From assembly GCA_029865445.1 (NCBI GenBank), contig JAOUGY010000100.1:1-11753 (forward strand): a stretch of DNA of 11,753 nucleotides, in the 5' to 3' direction. Below the pieces are notes generated by a model. It saw only the letters and a program-made list of their open reading frames with translations. It ran no database searches and was not told the origin of the DNA. The DNA comes from Acidimicrobiia bacterium (lineage in GTDB: Bacteria > Actinomycetota > Acidimicrobiia > Spongiisociales > ZC4RG35). Made by a program: the position numbers and the translations under genes. Numbering within the stretch: position 1 is the stretch's first letter; each line of letters begins with the position of its first letter. Shown here piece by piece: positions 7,017 through 11,753 of the stretch.

Positions 7017-7039
7017 TGTATTATACCGAATATAGAACA
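7017..7039. promoter_or_regulatory. Interrupted palindrome in regulator/M24 promoter region, candidate operator
   Basis: The site has the symmetric pattern TGT-2-TATA-5-TATA-2-ACA, with TGT at 7017-7019, TATA at 7022-7025 and 7031-7034, and ACA at 7037-7039, centred on G7028. It is the most AT-rich spot in its neighbourhood and overlaps the candidate -10 of the regulator gene. It could be the operator of the FadR-like protein for autoregulation and for the M24-MDR unit. Its sequence does not obviously match the palindrome at 5398-5424. Confidence 0.45.
7020..7025 (-). promoter_or_regulatory. Candidate -10 element for the FadR-like regulator gene
   Basis: On the minus strand this reads TATAAT, a perfect consensus -10 hexamer, inside the AT-rich palindrome. 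A -35 at 16-18 bases spacing is weak (TGTCGT at 7048-7043). A transcript starting about 7 bases downstream would have a leader of roughly 110 bases before the GTG at 6904. Confidence 0.35.
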
Positions 7040-7104
7040 TGGACGACATCGGGTCACGGGGTTCCTCGCCCTCACGACCCGATGAGAACACCGCGGAGTG
7101 TGAG

Positions 7105-8325
7105 ATGAGCGGGTACGCCAAAGGGCCGTTCGCGGTCGATTGGGAAGACCGATATGACTTTGCCGAGTTGCGTCGCCAGCGCGTCGCCAAAGTGCAAGAT
7201 GCGATTGCGCAGTCGGAAGCGGACGCACTCCTCGTGTGGAAGGACGAGAACGTCCGGTACATCACGGCGCTCCGGGCCCAACTGATCGCCGGGAAGACGA
7301 CTTCGCTCAATGGGGTCTTCTTGACGCCTACCGAGACCCCGGTTCTCCTGGGCTCGGGCGGTGAGATCGACAAGGCCCGGTTCGGCATGAGCTGGATCGG
7401 CGAGGCCCACGCCGTGCCGATCATGGAACAGCGTGAGCTCGTGGACGGTTTCGTGACCGACATCCTCACCCCGATCCTCGCCGAGCGGGGTCTGCTCTCC
7501 GCCAAACTCGCCGTCGACCAGGCCAACATCTCCTTCATTCAGGCCCTCCAGGCTCACCTTCCGGACATCGAGTTGATCGACGGAGATACCGTGATGCAGT
7601 CGGCGCGCTGGATCAAGACCGACCTGGAGGTCGCGGTCATCGAGGAGGCGTGCGCCATCGGCGATTCGGTGACCCAGCGGGCGCTCGACGGCACCAAGGC
7701 CGGTCGGCGTGAGTTGGAGGTGGCGGGGGACGCCATGCAAACGCTCTTCTACCTGGGCGGTGAGATGGCCCACGTCATCACGCCGTTCGTTGCCTCCGGC
7801 GAGCACATGTCGCCACCTCATCGGCTCGCAACCGACAAGATCATTCGCAACCAGGATCTCTGCTTCATCGATATCGGCGCGATGTGGAACGGCTATTTCG
7901 CCGACATCGGTCGGACGACGATCGTCGGTCAACCCTCCAAACAGCAGAAGACCATCTACACGGCCGTGTACGAAGGGCTGATGGCCGGCATCGAGCAGAT
8001 GCGTCCCGGCAAGACGAACAAGGACTGCGCCGACGCCATCATCAACAAGATCGGTGACTATGGCCTGGCCGAGCACCTCTTCAGTCTCTTCATCGGTCAC
8101 GGCATCGGGATGGGGGCCAACGAACCTCCGTACATCGGCGAAACGCTTCCCGGTGCCACGACTTACGAGTTCCAGCCGAATCAGGTGTTCGCGGTCGAGC
8201 CGCTCGTGTGGGTCCCCGATGTCCGGGGAGGCGGCGGGGTGCGGATCGAGGACATGATTCTCATCACCGAGGGCGACGCCCATCTCCTGTCGCGTGTCGA
8301 ATACGAGGAGCGGCTTCTCCTGTGA
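7105..8325 (+). CDS. M24-family (pita-bread fold) metallohydrolase, Xaa-Pro-peptidase-like
   Basis: The 406-residue protein has the N-terminal creatinase-type domain (LLVWKDENVRYITALRA, residues 42-58) and the C-terminal M24 domain. All five metal ligands are visible: D256 and D267 (FIDIGAM to FADIGRT, 11 apart), H332 (FIGHGIG), E365 (FAVEPL) and E382 (RIEDMI). H239 (PPHR), 17 residues before the first Asp, matches a conserved histidine of E. coli PepP. The second conserved histidine, seven residues after the metal His, is replaced by N339 (GANEPP). Aminopeptidases keep that His, so the substrate may not be a peptide. The extra Asp residues of the DMSP lyase DddP are absent. The ATG at 7105 has GGAG six bases upstream; the ATG at 7039 has no ribosome site and lies in a palindrome. 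It is probably co-transcribed with the MDR gene 36 bases downstream. Confidence 0.9.
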   Translation: MSGYAKGPFAVDWEDRYDFAELRRQRVAKVQDAIAQSEADALLVWKDENVRYITALRAQLIAGKTTSLNGVFLTPTETPVLLGSGGEIDKARFGMSWIGEAHAVPIMEQRELVDGFVTDILTPILAERGLLSAKLAVDQANISFIQALQAHLPDIELIDGDTVMQSARWIKTDLEVAVIEEACAIGDSVTQRALDGTKAGRRELEVAGDAMQTLFYLGGEMAHVITPFVASGEHMSPPHRLATDKIIRNQDLCFIDIGAMWNGYFADIGRTTIVGQPSKQQKTIYTAVYEGLMAGIEQMRPGKTNKDCADAIINKIGDYGLAEHLFSLFIGHGIGMGANEPPYIGETLPGATTYEFQPNQVFAVEPLVWVPDVRGGGGVRIEDMILITEGDAHLLSRVEYEERLLL

Positions 8326-8361
8326 CGGGAGCGCGACTCGACTTCCCGATCGGTTGAACAG

Positions 8362-9306
8362 ATGTGGGCCTACCGCCTCGAGGGTCCGCTCACCTTCGTC
8401 CGCCACGAGATCCCCCGTCCCGAGGTGATCCCGGACGGGTACGTGATGCTCCGGTTTCGGACGGGTGGCATCTGCGGAAGCGACCTGGCCCGGTGCCTCG
8501 ACGGTGGCACCGCCACCGAGCCCGGACCGTTCGGGCTGTCGTTGCATGAGATCGTCGGCGACGTCGTTGCCTCGAACTCGGATCTCGGCGTGGGGACTCG
8601 GGTAGTGGGATGGGTGGGTCAGAGTCTCGGTTTGTGCGAATACGCCGTCACGGGGGCGGAGGCGCTGGCCCCGGTCGACGCCCGATTCGACGATCTCGAC
8701 GCCGTACCGATCCAGCCTCTGGCATGTGTGCTGTATGGGGTGTCCCGACTGGCGGGCCTCTCGGGGACGAGGGCCGCCGTCATCGGTCTCGGACCCATCG
8801 GCCTCCTCTTCGGCCAGGTATTGCGGTCGGCAGGCGTCTCTCACGTCACCGGCGTCGATCCGATCGATCGATCCGACGTGGGGAGAGCCTTCGGTTTCGA
8901 CGACACCGTGACGTCCGTGGGGCGGCGCTGGGCGAGCGAGAACCGAAACCGGTACGACGTGGTGGTCGAGGCAGTCGGACACCAGGTGGGAACGCTTCAG
9001 GATGCGGTCGACGCGGTCGCCCCAGGCGGGCGGATCATGTACTTCGGCAACCCCGACGACACCCACTACCCGATCGACTTCGCCCAGATGATGGACAAAG
9101 ACGTGGTCTTGTACACGGGGAGGACCCCCCAATCGGAGCGGCGGGGCGCCGCCTTGGCGGCTCAGGAGTATTTGCTGGCTCGACCCGACATGATGGATGG
9201 CTACGTCACCCACGTGTTGGGTGTGCACGAGGCAAACGCGGCCTACGCCCTCGCCGCGACGCCCGCCCCGGACCGGTTGAAGGTGTTGCTCGACGGGAGC
9301 CGGTGA
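8362..9306 (+). CDS. MDR-superfamily (zinc alcohol-dehydrogenase-like) oxidoreductase
   Basis: The 314-residue protein begins with the GroES-like catalytic domain. GICGSDL (36-42) supplies the zinc ligand C38, and LHEIVGDV (61-68) supplies H62-E63. The Rossmann domain has VIGLGPIGLLFG (140-151) and a strand ending in D166 (TGVDP), which points to NAD rather than NADP. The four-cysteine structural-zinc lobe found in many alcohol and sorbitol dehydrogenases is missing, so the protein is shorter than their usual ~340-350 residues. Relatives oxidise secondary alcohols, polyols or sugar acids; no exact substrate is evident. The start is the ATG at 8362; its ribosome site is weak, suggesting coupling to the upstream M24 gene, whose stop is 36 bases away. 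It converges on the permease gene with 6 bases between stops. Confidence 0.88.
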   Translation: MWAYRLEGPLTFVRHEIPRPEVIPDGYVMLRFRTGGICGSDLARCLDGGTATEPGPFGLSLHEIVGDVVASNSDLGVGTRVVGWVGQSLGLCEYAVTGAEALAPVDARFDDLDAVPIQPLACVLYGVSRLAGLSGTRAAVIGLGPIGLLFGQVLRSAGVSHVTGVDPIDRSDVGRAFGFDDTVTSVGRRWASENRNRYDVVVEAVGHQVGTLQDAVDAVAPGGRIMYFGNPDDTHYPIDFAQMMDKDVVLYTGRTPQSERRGAALAAQEYLLARPDMMDGYVTHVLGVHEANAAYALAATPAPDRLKVLLDGSR

Positions 9307-9312
9307 GAGGCG

Positions 9313-10209
9313 CTACTTGGACGAGCCGGAGGTGAGTCCCGCCACCACGTAGCGTTCGATCCGGGTGTAAACGAGGATGAACGGTACGACGGTGATCATC
9401 GCGAACGCCGCTTCGATCGGGAAGTTCGAGATGCCTTCGCTCTGACCGAGCTTGAACAGGGCGAATGGCAGCGTCCGGTTTTCGGGACTCGTCGTGAGCA
9501 CCAACACCAGGGTGAACTCGTTCCACGCCTCACGGAAGGCCAGCACGGCGATCGTGATGAGAGCGGGGGCCGCCAGCGGCATCACGATGTAACGGATGCG
9601 CGCCCAGATGCTGGCGCCATCGACGTCGGCCGCCTCCTCGATATCCCTGGGGATCTGCTGGAAGAATCCGACCATCAGCCAGACGGCCAGCGGCACGAGC
9701 ATGCCCGTATAGACGATGATGAGCGTGATGCGCTTGTCGAGCATGCCGGTGGCGACCGCCAGCCGGTAGATGGGGACCATGATTCCGATGCTGGGCACGA
9801 GCCGGGGAAGGAGGGTGAACAGCAGCAGAAGGTGCCTGCCCCGGAACTGGAACCTCGCAAACGCGTAGGCGGCCGGCAATCCCATGATGATGGTGAGGGC
9901 AGCTGTTCCGAATCCCACGATCACGCTGTTGAGGAACGCCGAGGTGAAGTTGGGATCGGCCAGCACGTCCTGATAGGCGGTGAGAGTCGGGTTCCTGGGG
10001 ATGAGCCCCAGATCGGAGAATGCCTCGACCTTCGTCTTGAGCGACACCGACAAGGTGATGATGAAGGGTATGAAGGTCCAGGCACCGAGGAGGAACAAAG
10101 GGAGTCCGACGAGGAGCTTTCGTCCGAACCGGGCCATCGGGGACTTCGACTGTCCGGCAACGTGCCGGTCGGTTCCTGCCCGGGCGGCGTCGATCGCGGT
10201 ATCAACCAT
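9313..10209 (-). CDS. ABC transporter permease, CUT1 carbohydrate type (MalG/UgpE-like)
   Basis: The 298-residue inner-membrane permease has about six helices, near 33-55, 92-116, 127-150, 161-184, 213-236 and 266-286. The cytoplasmic EAA loop is IEEAADVDGASIWARIRYI followed by VMPLAAP (190-215), the contact site for the ABC ATPase. The first periplasmic loop (LGLIPRNPTLTAYQDVL) and the short C-terminus ending in a Gly/Ser-rich tail are typical of the second permease of carbohydrate importers. The ATG at 10209 has GAGG seven bases upstream. Only two bases separate it from the stop of the first permease gene, so the two are one operon and likely form the heterodimeric channel. Sugar versus glycerol-phosphate or polyol specificity cannot be read from a permease. 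Confidence 0.94.
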   Translation of the reverse strand: MVDTAIDAARAGTDRHVAGQSKSPMARFGRKLLVGLPLFLLGAWTFIPFIITLSVSLKTKVEAFSDLGLIPRNPTLTAYQDVLADPNFTSAFLNSVIVGFGTAALTIIMGLPAAYAFARFQFRGRHLLLLFTLLPRLVPSIGIMVPIYRLAVATGMLDKRITLIIVYTGMLVPLAVWLMVGFFQQIPRDIEEAADVDGASIWARIRYIVMPLAAPALITIAVLAFREAWNEFTLVLVLTTSPENRTLPFALFKLGQSEGISNFPIEAAFAMITVVPFILVYTRIERYVVAGLTSGSSK

Positions 10210-10211
10210 CT

Positions 10212-11147
10212 TCAGACCTCGATCTCGTATCTACGGGCGACCTTCACGTACATGAGCGTGAGAAGGGCGTTGAGCACCAGGATGAACGTCGCAATCGCGA
10301 GCGCCTGATTGAACTCGAGCTTGCGGAACGCCACCAGGTACATCTCCATCGGAAGAGTGCTCGTGGCGCCGAGCGGACCACCGCCAGTGAGGGCGAGCAC
10401 CACGCCGAGCCCGGTGAGGGTCGAGTAGCTGAGCCACACCGTGCTGATGACGAGCTGTGGTGCCAGGAGCGGGATGGTGAGATGACGGGCGCGCTGCCAC
10501 GCCGAGGCTCCGTCGACCAGCGCCGCGTCGAGATAGGACCGGTCGATCGTCATGAGGCCACCGAGAAGGAGGAGGATGGTCAGAGGGAGGTCGGTCCAGA
10601 CCTGGGCGAAGATGACCACCGCCATGGCCCAGGTCGTGTCGGCCAGCCAGGCCGGTCCCTGGACTCCCACGGTCTTGAGCATGCTGTTCACGAGCCCGAT
10701 ATCGGAGTTGAAGATGATCCTGAACATCACGGCTGCGGCCACGTTCGAGATCAGGTACGGCGCCAGCGTGGCCGCGCGCATGAAGCGGAGTCTCCCGGTG
10801 GTGCGGAAGAGGGCAAACGCAAAGAACAACCCCAGGGTCGTTCCCACGATCAGACAGCCGACCACGAACTGCGTGGTGCGCCAGATCGAGTTGAAGAAGT
10901 CCGGGCTGACGAACATGTCGACGTAGTTCTGGACGCCGACGTACTCCTCCTCGAGCCCGAGTTCGGGCGCCCGGAACAGGCTCTGCCAGATCCCGTAGAG
11001 GACAGGGAATGCGAGCATCGCCGAGACGGCGAGGATGGCGGGGAACGAGAAGAAGTACGGGAGTGCCTTGTTGACTCCGATGCCCGCCCCGCCGTGGCGT
11101 ACCGGCCCCGTGTCAGGGGTTTTGGTTCGTCGGGCGGTAGCCGTCAT
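10212..11147 (-). CDS. ABC transporter permease, CUT1 carbohydrate type (MalF/UgpA-like)
   Basis: The 311-residue permease begins with a cytoplasmic Arg/Lys-rich tail (1-27), then a first helix (29-53), a periplasmic segment with VGVQNYVDMFVSPDF (70-84), and further helices near 92-113, 126-147, 172-196, 231-252 and 281-301. The EAA loop is YLDAALVDGASAWQRARHL followed by TIPLLAP (205-230), and the family motif LALTGGGPLGATSTL (251-265) is present. The ATG at 11147 has GAGG eight bases upstream. The frame is open upstream to 11750, but that stretch overlaps the binding-protein gene on the same strand in another frame and is not coding. It pairs with the MalG-like permease two bases downstream and follows the binding-protein gene after a perfect hairpin. 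Confidence 0.94.
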   Translation of the reverse strand: MTATARRTKTPDTGPVRHGGAGIGVNKALPYFFSFPAILAVSAMLAFPVLYGIWQSLFRAPELGLEEEYVGVQNYVDMFVSPDFFNSIWRTTQFVVGCLIVGTTLGLFFAFALFRTTGRLRFMRAATLAPYLISNVAAAVMFRIIFNSDIGLVNSMLKTVGVQGPAWLADTTWAMAVVIFAQVWTDLPLTILLLLGGLMTIDRSYLDAALVDGASAWQRARHLTIPLLAPQLVISTVWLSYSTLTGLGVVLALTGGGPLGATSTLPMEMYLVAFRKLEFNQALAIATFILVLNALLTLMYVKVARRYEIEV

Positions 11148-11171
11148 CTCCGTGTCCTCGCCTGGTTGGGA

Positions 11172-11213
11172 AACCGTGCACGCCGTATCCGTGAAGATAC
11201 GGCGTGCACGGTT
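11172..11213 (-). other. Perfect 18-bp hairpin between binding-protein and permease genes
   Basis: AACCGTGCACGCCGTATC (11172-11189) and its exact reverse complement (11196-11213) are separated by a 6-base loop. In the minus-strand transcript it folds 23 bases after the binding-protein stop and 24 bases before the MalF-like ATG. After it comes TTTCCC rather than a U-tract, so it is unlikely to be a full intrinsic terminator. In several carbohydrate importer operons an intergenic stem-loop protects the upstream binding-protein message and lowers permease expression; that role is a reasonable inference here. Confidence 0.75.
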
Positions 11214-11236
11214 CTCATGTCGTGTATCGGGTCGAT

Positions 11237-11753
11237 TTACAGGCCGTCGAGGATCGGCTGGTACTGGTCGGCCAGTTCCTGAGCCGTCTTGTCGGTGCCG
11301 ACGATGATCTCGCCCCACATCTCCTCGAGCACCAGCTCGACCTCTCCACCGTTGAGGCCTGCGGGCACCGAATCGGAGCCGGCGTAGGCATCGCGGAGGG
11401 TCTGGTCGAAGAACGGCCAGATCTCGTCGAGGCGGGCATCGGCCAGCGCGTTGCTGTTCCGCATCGGGACGGACCCTCCAGCGGCGGCTTCGACGAGCTG
11501 GTCGACAGATCCCACGTGCCGAATGGCGAGCATCGCCTCGTAGGGATGCTCGGTTCCGCTCGTGATCGCCCAGGTGCGGGCGTTCGAGATCTGGTTGCCT
11601 TCGCCCTGGACCGGCGAGGGGATGACACCCCACTGCTCGCCGAGGTCGAACCCTTCGAGAAGGGCATACTCGCCGGCGACCGTGAACCCGTCGAGGATGA
11701 AGGCGGCACGCTGACCGGCGAATGCGGCGCGGGCTTCGTCCTCGCCCCATGAG
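11237..11753 (-). CDS. Extracellular solute-binding protein, ABC carbohydrate importer (C-terminal part)
   Basis: The frame enters from the right edge and gives 171 residues before the TAA at 11239-11237; the start, and any signal peptide, lie outside the window. The visible part matches the C-terminal half of family 1 solute-binding proteins. It has a segment FAGQRAAFILDGFTVAGEY, where these proteins carry the F..G..AM...G motif. Next come the strand WGVIPSPVQGEG and the helices AMLAIRHV and RLDEIWPFFDQTLRDAYAG, ending with a helix ending ADQYQPILDGL. Such proteins are exported, lipid-anchored in Gram-positive bacteria, and deliver the ligand to the two permeases downstream. The ligand is unknown. 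It is the first visible gene of the importer operon, separated from the permeases by the hairpin at 11172-11213. Confidence 0.88.
   Translation of the reverse strand, partial: SWGEDEARAAFAGQRAAFILDGFTVAGEYALLEGFDLGEQWGVIPSPVQGEGNQISNARTWAITSGTEHPYEAMLAIRHVGSVDQLVEAAAGGSVPMRNSNALADARLDEIWPFFDQTLRDAYAGSDSVPAGLNGGEVELVLEEMWGEIIVGTDKTAQELADQYQPILDGL

Larger units (their letters stand above)
6905..7104. other. Divergent intergenic region, regulator gene / M24 gene
   Basis: This is the longest non-coding stretch in the window, 200 bases. It contains an AT-rich island at about 7014-7040 in otherwise GC-rich DNA, with a palindrome at 7017-7039 and a perfect minus-strand -10 hexamer. The rest (6905-7010 and 7041-7104) shows no convincing gene; short open frames there have no ribosome sites and poor codon use. 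It should hold the promoters for the regulator (minus) and for the M24-MDR pair (plus). Confidence 0.6.

Noticed and set aside
7105..8325. Identity of the M24 protein as DMSP lyase DddP
   Set aside because: The extra Asp two residues after the first metal Asp and the Asp six residues after the metal His, which I recall as DddP features, are absent (G258 and A338 instead).
8860..8876. CGATCGATCG-type palindromes here and at 3433-3444
   Set aside because: Both lie in conserved coding sequence (the MDR cofactor strand and the Gfo/Idh C-terminus) and are explained by Asp/Arg/Ile/Ser codons in GC-rich DNA.
7072..9228. Antisense open frame of 718 codons on the minus strand opposite the M24 and MDR genes
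   Set aside because: Its composition is rich in Asp, His, Arg and Gly with no recognisable domain, as expected from the complement of GC-rich coding DNA. The opposite strand encodes two proteins with complete family motifs.
11172..11213. The 18-bp hairpin as an intrinsic terminator
   Set aside because: On the minus strand it is followed by TTTCCCAACC, not a U-tract, and it lies inside an operon whose next gene has its own ribosome site.
10212..11750. Extension of the MalF-like permease frame upstream to 11750
   Set aside because: The extra 201 codons are Arg-rich, overlap the binding-protein gene on the same strand in another frame, and the true ATG at 11147 has a ribosome site.

Overview
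The window looks like a piece of chromosome from a GC-rich, high-coding-density bacterium, most likely an actinobacterium. This rests on strong G/C bias at third codon positions, frequent GTG starts behind AGGAGG-type ribosome sites, long antisense shadow frames and actinobacterial-looking protein sequences. An acidimicrobial lineage is a guess only; there is no rRNA or other marker. No tRNA, rRNA, insertion sequence, CRISPR array or phage gene was seen. No gene-free stretch exceeds about 200 bases.

Left part (1-2316): a minus-strand pair codes for a six-helix-type membrane protein of unknown function and, downstream of it, a fused MFS-like/spermidine-synthase-like protein cut by the window edge. 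A UspA-type universal stress protein is divergent from this pair.

Middle and right part (2333-11753): a carbohydrate- or hydroxy-acid-type catabolic locus. Unit A (minus, 5384 to 2333) is amidohydrolase, then Gfo/Idh/MocA oxidoreductase, then FMN-dependent alpha-hydroxy-acid oxidase, joined by ATGA and GTGA stop/start overlaps. Divergent from it is a HpcH/HpaI-type 2-oxo-acid aldolase (5459-6235), which converges almost without spacing on a GntR/FadR-type regulator (6904 to 6239). Divergent from the regulator is unit B (plus): an M24-fold metallohydrolase and an MDR (alcohol-dehydrogenase-like) oxidoreductase. Unit C (minus, entering from the right edge) is a CUT1-type ABC importer: a binding protein (C-terminal part only) and two permeases. 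No ATPase is visible.

Working model (inference): the importer brings in a sugar-, polyol- or hydroxy-acid-like compound. The MDR and Gfo/Idh enzymes and the FMN oxidase oxidise hydroxyls, the aldolase cleaves a 2-oxo acid to pyruvate plus an aldehyde, and the M24 and amidohydrolase enzymes hydrolyse or decarboxylate intermediates. The FadR-like protein is the likely local regulator. Two palindromes, at 5398-5424 and 7017-7039, sit in the two divergent promoter regions and are the best operator candidates. The substrate cannot be named from sequence alone. The most interesting points are this unassigned enzyme set, the non-canonical active sites of the M24 and FMN enzymes, the two palindromes, and a perfect 18-bp hairpin between the binding-protein and permease genes.
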